From Paenibacillus sp. 1011MAR3C5 (GTDB lineage Bacteria; Bacillota; Bacilli; Paenibacillales; Paenibacillaceae), in contig NZ_QZCF01000001.1 in NCBI RefSeq assembly GCF_003591485.1, positions 186,001 through 250,000 of the forward strand: a stretch of 64,000 bases of DNA, written 5' to 3'. Position 1 is the stretch's first letter. Each line of letters starts with the position of its first letter. The translations under genes were made by a program, and so were the position numbers. This document shows, piece after piece, positions 19,756 to 28,562 of this stretch. Under the pieces are notes generated by a model, which ran no database searches, was not told the origin of the DNA, and saw only the letters and a program-made list of their open reading frames with translations.

Positions 19756-21867
19756 TTACTGTCTCCAATCATCGGCAATAGTTGGCCAATCAAGCTTCCG
19801 TTCCTCAAGTCCCACCCATACATTCCAATAGTCTGGATCAGAAGACTCTGGTCTTTTTTCCAATGGCAGCTCCTTCATCTTAACAAGTACTGGTATTGGG
19901 GAAGCCCATCCCATTATAATCGCCTCACCAGCAGGTAAGCTTGGAAGCTCGGAAAGTAAACCTCCGAGATTATCAGGCACAAGCTTACTGACAAGTTCCT
20001 GATCTCTGTCGTTAACTATTCGATGCAAGAGAAAAGTATTGCACTGGGATAAAACTGTTGGGGACAGGTCTGAAGGTCTTTGAGAAGAAAGAACAAGCCC
20101 TAGACCAAATTTACGACCTTCTCTGGCGATCTTCTCAAATATCTTTCTGCACTCAATACTTGCTGAAGATGACTGATCGTCTGCAATGTCCCGTTTTATA
20201 AATGTATGGGCCTCTTCAAGCACAAGAACTGTTGGAAGTTCTTTTCCCTCGTTAAGCTTTTTATATCTTTGTACTGCTTCAAACACAATTCTTGAAATGA
20301 CTGCTGCAATTACATGGAGCAAGTCCGAAGGTACTAGTGATAAGTCAATAACTGCTACTGGACCGTTTTGAGCTTGATCTTTACCAATATAGGACTCTAA
20401 CCACTCTTCAAAAGTTAGATCATTCTCAGGCGCAACAACTTGATTAAAGCGCCTATCGCCAAGCATGGTCCTGATCCTCATTATTAGATACTGAATATTA
20501 GTTGCAGCGCCGCCCCCCGCTTCCGCAGCCAAGGCCTCTAAGTACTCAGGAAAATCTCCAATGTTAAATGAAACAGGTGAATCTGCATCAACTCCACTAT
20601 CTGGAATCGACGCTTCAGTTTGAACTACAGATAGAAAGCTTGAAATTTCTTGATGAATATGGGTTAACACTGGTTCACTAAAATCATTAAAGTACTCTTT
20701 CCTTTTATGATTGTCAATGACTTCCCTACATTTCCCCTTCAAGGTGTTTAACCCTGTTTCCCACGTACTCGAGACCCCTAATGTACTCACCATAAGAAAG
20801 TAATGTTCACTTTCTTTAAAAATATTCTCAAGCAGTAGACCACAATTCTGCCTAGCGGGAAATCCTGAATAGCCAGCTGGTCCTTGTCCGATAATTGACC
20901 CAAGCTGCAAGAATCTTCCCTTGAAGACTCGAATCAACCTTCTTTCAATTGGATCACTTATTGACAGTCCTTCACGAATGCCCTTTAACGCTTGTGAGAG
21001 GATAGGTCTTTGCACCTGTGAAGATGCTCGTGAAAATGCTCCCCATTCATGGCTATTCCATAACCAAGCAGGAACCTTTAATTGTTCAGAAATCACATCT
21101 GGTTGAACTTTAAATACACGTGAACCGATATCAGAGAATGTATTTGAATACTCACCATTAGGATCTAGAATGATAAAACGCGCATTGACGTCTTCACTTT
21201 GCTGATCCGTCCCACTAACAGGTAGGATACCCAATTCCATTGACTCTTTTCTATCCTTCTTTGCTTCTTCCAATGACCAACGTATAATTCCTGCGACAGA
21301 ACAAGATTTGCCACTTCCTGTGTTCCCAAGGATAGCTAAATGTCTGCCAAATATCTTATCTGGATCAATACTAACCAGAGCATTCTCAGCTAAAGGAGCC
21401 TTTCCAATTACAACACGTTTGTTGTTACCGCTTGCCTCTACTATTGATCTTAGTTGCCTTATTGTAGGCATACAAACCTTATCGCCAACAGATGGAAATA
21501 TTGAGATGCCGCGGCGAAGTTCATAGGATTCAATATTTTCATTTGATCTACAAAGAGTTCCAAGAGGCACTACTGAAAGCTTTCTAGTCGGAAATGGCAA
21601 GTCAATCAAGCCGAAGTCCTTTAATCCTGTTCTTTTTGGGTACAAGGAGCGCTCTATTCCAATCCATGAAATCAATCCAACTACCGCACCTTGCTCATTT
21701 GGGATTAAAATATAGCCGTTTATTCTAGGAAACCCCCTTGGGATTCCTGCATTCATAGCAGTAGATTGTGGTGCGTCAGCATCCAAAATAACCTTAAACT
21801 CTCGAGGCGACACTGATTCGACTGTGCCTACGACTAGTGACGATAACCCTTCTATTGGAGTGGTCAT
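19756..21867 (-). CDS. HerA-type ATPase of a SIR2-HerA defence system
   Basis: This 703-residue protein has the HerA/FtsK-like (DUF87) layout. An N-terminal HAS-barrel-like region (residues 1-110, 'VVGTVESVSPREFKVIL') precedes Walker A 'GNTGSGKS' (181-188). 'FIILDPNGEYSNTF' follows, then Walker B 'TVLVLEEAHTF' near 555 and the sensor region 'GLVLSSQRPSDLSPTVLSQC' with an arginine-rich end (HRIVNDRDQELV). Such ATPases form hexamers that translocate DNA. Its ATG overlaps the stop of the SIR2-like gene by 4 bases, so the two are translated together. SIR2-HerA pairs are known to defend against phages, with HerA as the ring to which the SIR2 NADase binds. Confidence 0.9.
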   Translation of the reverse strand: MTTPIEGLSSLVVGTVESVSPREFKVILDADAPQSTAMNAGIPRGFPRINGYILIPNEQGAVVGLISWIGIERSLYPKRTGLKDFGLIDLPFPTRKLSVVPLGTLCRSNENIESYELRRGISIFPSVGDKVCMPTIRQLRSIVEASGNNKRVVIGKAPLAENALVSIDPDKIFGRHLAILGNTGSGKSCSVAGIIRWSLEEAKKDRKESMELGILPVSGTDQQSEDVNARFIILDPNGEYSNTFSDIGSRVFKVQPDVISEQLKVPAWLWNSHEWGAFSRASSQVQRPILSQALKGIREGLSISDPIERRLIRVFKGRFLQLGSIIGQGPAGYSGFPARQNCGLLLENIFKESEHYFLMVSTLGVSSTWETGLNTLKGKCREVIDNHKRKEYFNDFSEPVLTHIHQEISSFLSVVQTEASIPDSGVDADSPVSFNIGDFPEYLEALAAEAGGGAATNIQYLIMRIRTMLGDRRFNQVVAPENDLTFEEWLESYIGKDQAQNGPVAVIDLSLVPSDLLHVIAAVISRIVFEAVQRYKKLNEGKELPTVLVLEEAHTFIKRDIADDQSSSASIECRKIFEKIAREGRKFGLGLVLSSQRPSDLSPTVLSQCNTFLLHRIVNDRDQELVSKLVPDNLGGLLSELPSLPAGEAIIMGWASPIPVLVKMKELPLEKRPESSDPDYWNVWVGLEERKLDWPTIADDWRQ

Positions 21868-23165
21868 ACAGTTGACTCCCTTTCATCTACTTTCAAACTA
21901 TTCTGTTCTGGGGGTTGCTGGGATTGTGCTCTTTTTGCAATCAATTCTGATTTTCTTATAGTAATCGTATCTATTGCAGATTTGGGCAGATAATGCTTTA
22001 CCAAGTTACTGATATCTCCAAAATGGTTCCCAATCAACAAAGATATTTGAGCATCTCGTCCGACTCTTTCAACAAACTTAGGAATTCTGCCCCCTGCGGT
22101 ATCAAATGAGATAATTACTAAGTGGGTAGATGGAATAGTGAGCATATCTGCGATAACCCGATTAATATGATCATCACCAAACCCATACCCATATGTAACA
22201 ATCGCTGAATTGGGACGACACAGAGCGGCCGAGAAGTCCCTGAATAACTCAGCATAGGGATATTGAAGGGTTTCAACGTCTTTAGCTGGGTTTGGATATA
22301 TCATTACTTTGTTAACAGGATCGTCAACATTATAAAAGTACTTGGAGGGAGCCCCAAAAGGTACAGGCCATTTTCTAAGTACCTTATCAGCATAGTGCCA
22401 ATCGAGCGAACCGTGTAATTTGGCCAATTTCACAACGCCTTCAAGATATCGAGGTTCCCCTCTTATACCTGGTGGATTATAATGCATGTCTATGTCAATT
22501 CGCGAAGAGCGAAATATTGGTGTAAGTGTTCCTACAAAACGATCTATAACTCGTAAACCAATTAAATCGCATGCATACTCTATTAGCCTGTCGTAGTTTG
22601 TTGTAAAGATGTTCAAGCGTTCCCTTGTCGCAGTTCTGCTTGCAAAGCTCATCAAAAATGAAATTAGCACACTTTGAGCTATTTCCCCGTCAGGTGAGCC
22701 TTCTTTTATTTTTTCGTCAATACCTTGTTCCGTTTCTAATAAGCTTGTAATAAAGTCATTGAGTATCCTTGCTAACGCTTGCTTCCAATTAGGCAGTTCA
22801 GGGTCCTGAATTATCTCTAGCCCTTCCGTTAATGCTAATGCAGCTCGAATTTGATCTTCAATATTGGCTACTCCACGCCCACAAGCAATTGCCGACTTTT
22901 CTGCATAAGCATTCAACTGCTCTTCGTACTTACAACCGAACGAATCGATTCTCCCCATACCCGTCGCAGAAGATTTAGTTAAATAACCAATTGAAGACGT
23001 AAATCCGCTCCCTAATAGTAACGAGAGATGTTCGCTTTGAAATAATGCAGACAACCAAGGCTCAATTTGGGAGCGAGCCTCTTTTATCTCTTCCTTGGAC
23101 AAACTCTTACTGAATTCCATATATTCTGAACCAGTGCGGTATATATTCGATGCCCAATCAGCCAT
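21864..23165 (-). CDS. SIR2-like NADase subunit of a SIR2-HerA defence system
   Basis: This encodes 433 residues from ATG 23165, chosen over ATG 23198 because GGGGG lies 7 bases upstream. It has the SIR2-like Rossmann signature: 'LLLGSGFTSSIG' (about 50-58), 'NIFTTNYDRLIEY' with the NAD-binding Asn and Asp (about 186-198), catalytic His251 in 'AKLHGSLDW', and 'YGYGFGDDHINRVI', typical of defence SIR2 proteins. In related systems infection triggers NAD+ hydrolysis and stops growth or kills the cell before phage release. It is the first gene of the operon SIR2-herA-65-residue protein. An N-terminal helical extension of about 45 residues precedes the domain. Confidence 0.9.
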   Translation of the reverse strand: MADWASNIYRTGSEYMEFSKSLSKEEIKEARSQIEPWLSALFQSEHLSLLLGSGFTSSIGYLTKSSATGMGRIDSFGCKYEEQLNAYAEKSAIACGRGVANIEDQIRAALALTEGLEIIQDPELPNWKQALARILNDFITSLLETEQGIDEKIKEGSPDGEIAQSVLISFLMSFASRTATRERLNIFTTNYDRLIEYACDLIGLRVIDRFVGTLTPIFRSSRIDIDMHYNPPGIRGEPRYLEGVVKLAKLHGSLDWHYADKVLRKWPVPFGAPSKYFYNVDDPVNKVMIYPNPAKDVETLQYPYAELFRDFSAALCRPNSAIVTYGYGFGDDHINRVIADMLTIPSTHLVIISFDTAGGRIPKFVERVGRDAQISLLIGNHFGDISNLVKHYLPKSAIDTITIRKSELIAKRAQSQQPPEQNSLKVDERESTV

Positions 23166-23336
23166 ATTGATTCCCCCTACATTATTAGGTCCGTACATTG
23201 TTAATCAAACACTAAAAAAGTTATTATCACATTTCGACTAATCACGACTATTCTCCTGCTTTTTGGAAAAAGAAAAAGCCCTCATAGAGGCTAAAAGTCC
23301 TATAAGAGCTATATCTTATCTCATCAAAGATCCTAG

Positions 23337-23744
23337 CTATGTATTTAGAAATGTGAGATATCCCCGCGCCACCTGAATGTCCTTGTAGGAAACATTCAGC
23401 ATCTCGGCTTGCTGGTAGTAATCATTCACAATGTCTGGTTGCTTCTGTAGGAGCGTCATTAGCTTATACAACAATCCAATTGGACTATGGTTAAGTAAGT
23501 CTTTATTAATCACGATGTAAGCATTTCTTGGCCCAGCTTTCTTTATCGCTTCAAACTTAATCAGATTCTTGAACCGTTTTGCTACAGCAGTCTGTGATAC
23601 ACCTAACATTTTCGCAATTTCGGTTTGTGAAATTCGGCTTACACCATCCGAATCCTTGTTAGATGACAATATGTTGATAACGGAGATATAAGCATCTAAT
23701 AGATATTGAGCATTTTCCTTTTGCTTTTCTGGGCTTGCCAACAC
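23337..23744 (-). CDS. Winged helix-turn-helix protein, RepL-like or regulator
   Basis: This encodes 135 residues from GTG 23744 (or the adjacent TTG), with GGGTGTGA upstream. The N-terminal 30 residues form a helix, followed by a clear helix-turn-helix 'ISQTEIAKMLGVSQTAVAKR', then a wing 'KKAGPRNAYIVINKDLLNHS'. This order resembles the DNA-binding domain of RepL plasmid replication proteins and of MarR-like regulators. The last 40 residues are helical. It is read in the same direction as the SIR2-HerA operon, upstream of it, and could regulate it or serve replication of the element. Confidence 0.6.
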   Translation of the reverse strand: MLASPEKQKENAQYLLDAYISVINILSSNKDSDGVSRISQTEIAKMLGVSQTAVAKRFKNLIKFEAIKKAGPRNAYIVINKDLLNHSPIGLLYKLMTLLQKQPDIVNDYYQQAEMLNVSYKDIQVARGYLTFLNT

Positions 23745-23840
23745 TGAAAATCACACCCTTTTGAAAATAGTTCACAAAAGTCCCGAACTTTTTTCCAACA
23801 TTCGACAAAGAAGGGCGAATAACCTGCTTTTGAGCAAAAG

Positions 23841-23862
23841 AAAAAGCGTCGCCGTGGACGCT
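23841..23862 (-). terminator. Rho-independent terminator of the beta-propeller lipoprotein gene
   Basis: On the minus strand AGCGTC-CACGGC-GACGCT is followed by TTTTTC. It lies 26 bases after the lipoprotein stop codon. Confidence 0.75.
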
Positions 23863-23887
23863 CTTGCATATGGTCATGATGTTTTCT

Positions 23888-25402
23888 CTACTTCGTATTA
23901 TTCGATCTTTCCAATACATATCTATGCTGGTTATCTGTGAAGCCGAGTGTGCCTGTTTCATACGGCACGAGATACGTCGTCCTTTCTTCACTACCTATTT
24001 TCAAAAGAACCCGATCAAGTTTTGCTTGGAGCTCGTACTTAAACGGAGTAGTTTCTTCCTTTCCATCAACGAAATAAGTAATAATGCCTCTGGATTCATC
24101 AGTGAAAGAAAGATTAACGACCAGTTCATCCGATCCAGGCGTATTCCACGTACCTTCATATGCAATCATAGGATTGTCAGTTTTGATTTCATCAACCGCA
24201 CTTGATACTTTATCGTTTTCAGCGTAAAGTTCAACATTTGGTCCATCTTTATACGCCTTGATTCCCCTCTTTGTTACAACAATCATGCCATCATCCACGA
24301 GGATAGGAGCATATTCGATGAAGTCACTTTCCTGGTATTGCCATAACACATTGCCTGTATCTACATCCAGGGATAGGAGCGTGGAGTATCTCGCCGTTCC
24401 ATTCTTTTGTTGATCGTCCCACATCGCATAATATACTTGATTATCGGCTACGGAGGAATTGGTGACTGCAACGCCATACATGTTCGTGAACGAGGGATTA
24501 CCAATATTCTTACTCCATAGTTCCTTGCCATTCGAGGCATCCAGCATTATCGCTATGCCATTCTTCACTTCTGTTAAAAGAACCTTATTATCGAGCAGGG
24601 TAATCAGCGGCCTGTTCATCATATCAAAGCCATCGTTCTCATAGCTCCATTTGGCTTGCTTACTTTTCAAATCATAGGCCGTTACCCCGCCGCCAAGATC
24701 GGAAACTATCAGAAGCTTATTACTGGCAGCCACGCTACTTACAGGTGATCCGTGTTCGATGGTATCCAGTTCTTTGCCTGACTTCTCATTGATGGTATGT
24801 ACGCCGCCTTCAAAGGGAAGATACAGCTTGTCTCCCGCTACAAATGGAGAAATCTTGAGTGAAACGCTATCCCCGTAGCTCCAACTTTCCTTACCAGTCT
24901 TTATGTCCAATGCCTTGAGGGTAATGCGGCCATCCTCAAGCTGTTCAGGAATGAATACGTGATTCGATGACGCGGCGGCTTCTGCTGGTCTTGCTTCGTA
25001 AGGAACTTCCTTCTTATATAGATGCTCCCACAGCAGCTCTCCTGAATCAGCATTCAGGGCATGAACCCCTGCATTATCAATAAAGCTGACCGTACCACTG
25101 GATACGGCGGGACGCGATATCATTCCATCAACATCATGCGTCCATAGCTCGTTTCCCGTCTTTGTATCAATGGCGTAGAGATACCGCAAATCAGCGACAT
25201 ACATAGCTTTCTCCGTCACTGTAGGTTCCAGCGGTGGGGTTTGAAACTGTTCCTCATTGTACCAATCCACACTTGCAATACCTTCAATTGCCTTGCCTTG
25301 GTATACTCCTGACGATTGCGTAGAGCTTGCGTTATTGCCGCATCCAGAGATCATTAGGCCGATTGAAATGGCCGCGATCCATCCATATCTCTTTCTAAAC
25401 AA
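23888..25402 (-). CDS. Lipoprotein with PQQ-like beta-propeller repeats
   Basis: This encodes 504 residues. TTG 25402 is preferred because GGGGGG lies about 9 bases upstream and the signal peptide starts at once (FRKRYGWIAAISIGLMISGC); the longer frame to 25501 would overlap the preceding gene. The lipobox is ISGC, so the mature protein is anchored outside the membrane by Cys. The body has repeated beta-propeller blades of the PQQ/WD-like type: 'YAIDTKTGNELWTHDV', 'HALNADSGELLWEHLY', 'MLDASNGKELWSKNI', 'LSLDVDTGNVLWQY'. A C-terminal domain of about 100 residues follows. No PQQ enzyme residues are evident; such proteins often act as scaffolds. It is cargo of the element, paired with the next lipoprotein. 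Confidence 0.8.
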   Translation of the reverse strand: MFRKRYGWIAAISIGLMISGCGNNASSTQSSGVYQGKAIEGIASVDWYNEEQFQTPPLEPTVTEKAMYVADLRYLYAIDTKTGNELWTHDVDGMISRPAVSSGTVSFIDNAGVHALNADSGELLWEHLYKKEVPYEARPAEAAASSNHVFIPEQLEDGRITLKALDIKTGKESWSYGDSVSLKISPFVAGDKLYLPFEGGVHTINEKSGKELDTIEHGSPVSSVAASNKLLIVSDLGGGVTAYDLKSKQAKWSYENDGFDMMNRPLITLLDNKVLLTEVKNGIAIMLDASNGKELWSKNIGNPSFTNMYGVAVTNSSVADNQVYYAMWDDQQKNGTARYSTLLSLDVDTGNVLWQYQESDFIEYAPILVDDGMIVVTKRGIKAYKDGPNVELYAENDKVSSAVDEIKTDNPMIAYEGTWNTPGSDELVVNLSFTDESRGIITYFVDGKEETTPFKYELQAKLDRVLLKIGSEERTTYLVPYETGTLGFTDNQHRYVLERSNNTK

Positions 25403-25421
25403 CTTGTATTCCCCCCGCGAT

Positions 25422-25796
25422 CTATTTGCGTTCTGTTCGCTCTTCATCGAAGAACATCTTATTGCGTACAGTCCAATCGATTCCGTTATGCTGCAACTCA
25501 TATTGAAAGCTTTTTGTATAGTCCCAAGTCTTCTTCATGCCGTCATGTTTCCATGTGAATTCCGTACTTCCATCGAGAAACATCCTGCCATCCGTGGCCC
25601 CTTCTTTGACAGAGGTAAAATGCACTTTAACCGTCTTAGCTACTTCTGGGCCGTATTGATCGCCAATACTTTCCTTAACCAATTGCGTTACCTTGGCTTT
25701 AGCCCCACCGTCATTATTGTCTGTTGCATCAGCACCGCATCCAACAAGCATAAGCAGTGCGAGTATCATCGCCGCGGCCAATCCCATCTTTCTCAT
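25422..25796 (-). CDS. Small lipoprotein
   Basis: This encodes 124 residues from ATG 25796. The signal peptide 'MRKMGLAAAMILALLMLVGC' ends in a lipobox LVGC. The mature part is polar with several aromatic residues ('FLDGSTEFTWKHDGMKKTWD') and ends in a very charged tail. It is read just before the beta-propeller lipoprotein, 19 bases apart, so the two are probably one transcript and one surface complex. No family is recognised. Confidence 0.7.
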   Translation of the reverse strand: MRKMGLAAAMILALLMLVGCGADATDNNDGGAKAKVTQLVKESIGDQYGPEVAKTVKVHFTSVKEGATDGRMFLDGSTEFTWKHDGMKKTWDYTKSFQYELQHNGIDWTVRNKMFFDEERTERK

Positions 25797-25975
25797 GCAA
25801 GCCCTCCTTTGCGAAATAATTTCCTTATACGATTTCCAGACTCACAAAAAATTGAACCCCAAGTTATGTATAGTAGAATGTTGTCGAAATTCCTAACTCG
25901 CCCACCCCCTCCCTGTGGCACTGTAGTTCTGCCACACTAGAACAAAATACCTACCATTCATGTTACGATTATATC

Positions 25976-26018
25976 ATGCAATATATTGGTTAGTTAATAT
26001 GATATGTTGCATTATAAT
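25976..26018 (+). promoter_or_regulatory. Putative Xre promoter/operator
   Basis: ATGCAATATAT (25976-25986) and ATATGTTGCAT (26002-26012) form an inverted repeat with one mismatch. TATAAT at 26013-26018 follows directly and precedes the Xre gene by 50 bases. No good -35 box is seen. Confidence 0.5.
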
Positions 26019-26069
26019 GTTTCGACGATGATTCACTATTACTCTACTGTTTTTGGTAGAGGTGAGGGC

Positions 26070-26420
26070 ATGGCTAGAAAATCAAGGGATGTTCAAAAGA
26101 TCAAGACTGCCGTGGGTCAGCGGCTGCAAGGCTTCAGGAATCATCAAGGCAGAACTCAAGAGGATGTGGCTCATGAAGCCGATGTCCATCCTTCCTATAT
26201 AACCAAACTGGAATCGGGCAGGTCTAATTGGACAATTGAAAGCTTGGATAACATTCTGAATGCTTTAGATGTATCGTACAGCGAGTTGTTCCATAACATT
26301 GATGAATCCAAGCACAGGATCGACAACACTGTGCTGATTCAGATTGTAAAGTTATTGGAAGGAAGAAGCCTCGAAGAGCAGCGTAAGGCACTGCAATTAT
26401 TAAAGGCGTTATACAGCTAA
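26070..26420 (+). CDS. Xre-family helix-turn-helix regulator
   Basis: This encodes 116 residues from ATG 26070, with GAGGTGAG just upstream; the longer frame is rejected. Residues 14-68 form a classic lambda-repressor-like domain (VGQRLQGFRNHQGRTQEDVA, then EADVHPSYITKLESGRSNWT). The C-terminal 40 residues are helical and Leu-rich (EGRSLEEQRKALQLLKALYS), as in regulators of the SinR/ImmR type. It is divergent from the two lipoprotein genes and heads the rightward run of small genes, so it is a candidate master regulator of that part of the element. Confidence 0.85.
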   Translation: MARKSRDVQKIKTAVGQRLQGFRNHQGRTQEDVAHEADVHPSYITKLESGRSNWTIESLDNILNALDVSYSELFHNIDESKHRIDNTVLIQIVKLLEGRSLEEQRKALQLLKALYS

Positions 26421-26438
26421 TCGTATAGCACGAACACT

Positions 26439-26486
26439 GGGCTCTGTTGCTTATCCCTAATGGGATAGGTAGCAGGGCCTTTTTTG
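26439..26486 (+). terminator. Rho-independent terminator
   Basis: GGCTCTGTTGCTTATCCC pairs with GGGATAGGTAGCAGGGCC, followed by TTTTTT. It ends the Xre gene transcript. Confidence 0.85.
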
Positions 26487-26554
26487 CGATCATCGGCATT
26501 ACAGAGATAACCAGGGCTGTGAGAGGACGCCCACGTTGGAGGGAGGTGAGCAGA

Positions 26555-26695
26555 ATGGCAAGTTGCCTAAATGAATTGACCGATCAGCAGTTGTTGAACG
26601 TGCTTAAAGCAGCAAGAGAACTGGAATTGGATGCGGCATTTATCAGATTGATTGAAAGCGAGTTAGTGCGCCGCGACATCAACACTAACCCATGA
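26555..26695 (+). CDS. Sda-like sporulation checkpoint protein
   Basis: This encodes 46 residues from ATG 26555, with GGGAGGTGAG 5 bases upstream. The sequence 'LNELTDQQLLNVLKAARELE' followed by 'LDAAFIRLIESELVRRDI' matches the helical hairpin of Sda (Bacillus 'LSDELLIESYFKA...DFI-LIE-EI-RR'), which binds sporulation histidine kinases and blocks the phosphorelay when replication is disturbed. The recognition rests on spacing and the FIRLIE-E-RR core. Its position on a mobile element suggests a way to delay host sporulation. Its stop overlaps the next reading frame (ATGA). Confidence 0.7.
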   Translation: MASCLNELTDQQLLNVLKAARELELDAAFIRLIESELVRRDINTNP

Positions 26696-26709
26696 AAGGA
26701 ACGATGCAC

Positions 26710-27096
26710 GTGAGCAAACAGCTACTGGTCACTAAGACCGCAAGGAATACGCAGTATCAGTTATACCGTGTCGATATGCTTCATCCTGCTACCTACAATG
26801 ACTACAGAGGCACAATCATCGAGCAGAACGTGAGGATCACTGCATACGGCATCGTAGCAATTACATTCATCGGTCAAGAAGAAATCTATTATGATAGCGG
26901 CCCTCTCTCAGCACAGGGCTATCAGGTGAGCTGGCTATTCAACTATCTTCACAGGCTGGGATTCAATGATCTTGTTGAGATAAGGGAGGTGATATGGAGA
27001 GAACATGAGAGTTGGACGTGGAACCAATACGGCAATCCGTTCGGGAAGGTTGCTAATCAAACGCTTCGGAAACAAATAAGGAAACTGCTTCACTAA
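26710..27096 (+). CDS. Hypothetical protein of the small-gene cluster
   Basis: This encodes 128 residues from GTG 26710, chosen because AAAGGA sits 9 bases upstream; ATG 26692 and 26704 are also in frame. The protein is beta-rich at the start (QLLVTKTARNTQYQLYRVDM, ITAYGIVAITFIGQEEIYYD) with an aromatic C-terminal part (REHESWTWNQYGNPFGKV). No family is recognised. It follows the Sda-like gene directly. Confidence 0.55.
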   Translation: MSKQLLVTKTARNTQYQLYRVDMLHPATYNDYRGTIIEQNVRITAYGIVAITFIGQEEIYYDSGPLSAQGYQVSWLFNYLHRLGFNDLVEIREVIWREHESWTWNQYGNPFGKVANQTLRKQIRKLLH

Positions 27097-27146
27097 AGGG
27101 CTTCTGCTTGATACCTGGGAACGGGTATTAGTAGGAGCCCTTTTTC
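27095..27146 (+). terminator. Rho-independent terminator
   Basis: AAAGGGCTTCTGCTTGATACC pairs imperfectly with GGTATTAGTAGGAGCCCTTT and is followed by TTTTC. Confidence 0.75.
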
Positions 27147-27203
27147 GTTTAACAGAGAACCCAATACAGGCCGAGTGAGATAAGGTCAAAGGGAGGGATT
27201 AAC

Positions 27204-27422
27204 TTGGAGGAATTTCGTAAGAAGCTGAATGAGGCATCGGCTGCGTTGATTCTGTTAAGTAGATCGTTTGAGCAGCTTGAATTGGATCATTCCGATCTGC
27301 TTAGCAATGATTATCCATTCAGCGTGTGTCTACGTGAAGTTGTACACGACATGATGAACTGGCAGGAAACAATCAACAATTTGGATGTGATGAAGCGTGG
27401 AACAGAAACGGCAAATAGCTGA
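27204..27422 (+). CDS. Small hypothetical protein
   Basis: This encodes 72 residues from TTG 27204, with AAGGGAGGG 8 bases upstream. It is a mostly helical, Leu-rich protein (FRKKLNEASAALILLSRSFE, CLREVVHDMMNWQETINNLD). It overlaps the start of the next frame by 26 bases. Function unknown. Confidence 0.55.
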   Translation: MEEFRKKLNEASAALILLSRSFEQLELDHSDLLSNDYPFSVCLREVVHDMMNWQETINNLDVMKRGTETANS

Positions 27423-27618
27423 TGATATGACCACTCTGGTTAGGCAACTCGTCGCTCAGAATTAGTTGGTTATGGCAGCTCGCGTCTTAGGGGTGTACTT
27501 CCAGCGTGTGTGGAAAGTTGACGAAATGCTAGCTAATCGGTATGTGTGTGGATATTTCGCTAAGTACTACCCTGAGCAGTTAGAGAAGCATTTGAAGCGA
27601 AATCATCGAGCCAGTTAA
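27397..27618 (+). pseudogene. Small gene split by an in-frame TAG, or two tiny genes
   Basis: From GTG 27397 the frame runs 22 codons (EQKRQIADDMTTLVRQLVAQ), stops at TAG 27463-27465, and continues in the same frame for 50 codons (AARVLGVYFQRVWKVDEMLA ... LEKHLKRNHRAS) to TAA at 27616. The second part has a TTG directly after the TAG but no clear ribosome binding site. It reads as one 73-residue protein with a nonsense codon. It could also be two coupled small proteins. Confidence 0.4.
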
Positions 27619-27634
27619 GGAGGTATGATACACG

Positions 27635-27826
27635 ATGATTAAGCAGCTACAAGAGCGTAAAACGGCTCTACAGAGCGTTAAAAATCGTCTGAACGGCAAG
27701 GCATCTCTGAAAAGCGAGGACGGGCATAAATACTTACGTTGCCTGGCAATGCTCGTTAGTACGGAAATGCAGATCGAAGAACTGCAAGACAAAGCAAAAC
27801 GGCCGCTCTGCGAAAGCGACCGCTAG
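27635..27826 (+). CDS. Small basic protein
   Basis: This encodes 63 residues from ATG 27635, with AAGGAGG 9 bases upstream. It is helical and basic (IKQLQERKTALQSVKNRLNG) with a second helix (LAMLVSTEMQIEELQDKAKR). No family is recognised. Confidence 0.6.
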   Translation: MIKQLQERKTALQSVKNRLNGKASLKSEDGHKYLRCLAMLVSTEMQIEELQDKAKRPLCESDR

Positions 27827-27926
27827 TAATTCCTACTCGATTAAATGATAACTCAATAACTTATCACATTTCAAGGGGAGTAGCTTCGGCTGCTTCCCTA
27901 TTTCAATTTCTTGGAGGTAATCCACA

Positions 27927-28526
27927 GTGAACATATACTCTATTAAAACAGCCTTAGCTGATGCTCTGTGCGTGAAAGAAGATAGTACTGTCATTCAAGA
28001 ATTATTTACTCGATTTGTAACGCCATATGAACTGCTTGATGCTAATGAGTTGGAACTTACCCGCATTAAGGGTGTCGGCCCCGCGAAAGCTCGTCAGATC
28101 GTTTCTACGCTTAAGTTGGCCAGAGCATTGAACACCCCTCGTGAGAATCCTTCCATTATTCGTTCACCAAAAGATGTATTCGACATCATGCGCTTTACCG
28201 TTGGTCACCTGATGCATGAAGAGTTCTGGATTCTACCTCTGAACACCAAGAATCATGTTATTTGTAAGGAGAGAATCAGTGTCGGGACGCTTAATTCTGC
28301 AATTGTGCATTGCCGTGAAGTATATCGTTCTCTAATCCAGAGAGCAGCAGCAAGCTATATCGCAGTTCATAATCACCCCTCGCAAATTACGGACAGTTCA
28401 CCCGAAGACGTTCAGTTAACAAAACGTTTAGCAGAAGCTGGAGAGTTACTCGGCATCGAATTACTTGATCATGTCATTGTATCGACCGACAGCTATTTTT
28501 CGATTAAAGAGCACGGGTTAATGTAG
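27927..28526 (+). CDS. radC: RadC-type JAB-domain protein
   Basis: This encodes 199 residues from GTG 27927, with GGAGG 9 bases upstream. The N-terminus contains a helix-hairpin-helix (LTRIKGVGPAKARQIVSTLK), and the C-terminal half is the RadC/MPN(+) domain: 'EEFWILPLNTKNHVICKERI', then 'AVHNHPSQITDSSPEDVQLT' with the metal-binding H-x-H-P-S and Ser/Asp, and 'LLDHVIVSTDSYFSIKEHGL'. It is slightly shorter than chromosomal RadC. Copies on mobile elements are common; their biochemical role is unsettled despite the old link to DNA repair. Confidence 0.9.
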   Translation: MNIYSIKTALADALCVKEDSTVIQELFTRFVTPYELLDANELELTRIKGVGPAKARQIVSTLKLARALNTPRENPSIIRSPKDVFDIMRFTVGHLMHEEFWILPLNTKNHVICKERISVGTLNSAIVHCREVYRSLIQRAAASYIAVHNHPSQITDSSPEDVQLTKRLAEAGELLGIELLDHVIVSTDSYFSIKEHGLM

Positions 28527-28535
28527 CTCATCGTT

Positions 28536-28562
28536 GGGAGTCGGCTTACTATGCTGGCTCCC
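28536..28562. repeat. Intergenic hairpin, copy 1 of a related set
   Basis: GGGAGTCGGC and GCTGGCTCCC form a stem after the radC stop codon. Related stems follow the next two small genes. Confidence 0.6.
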
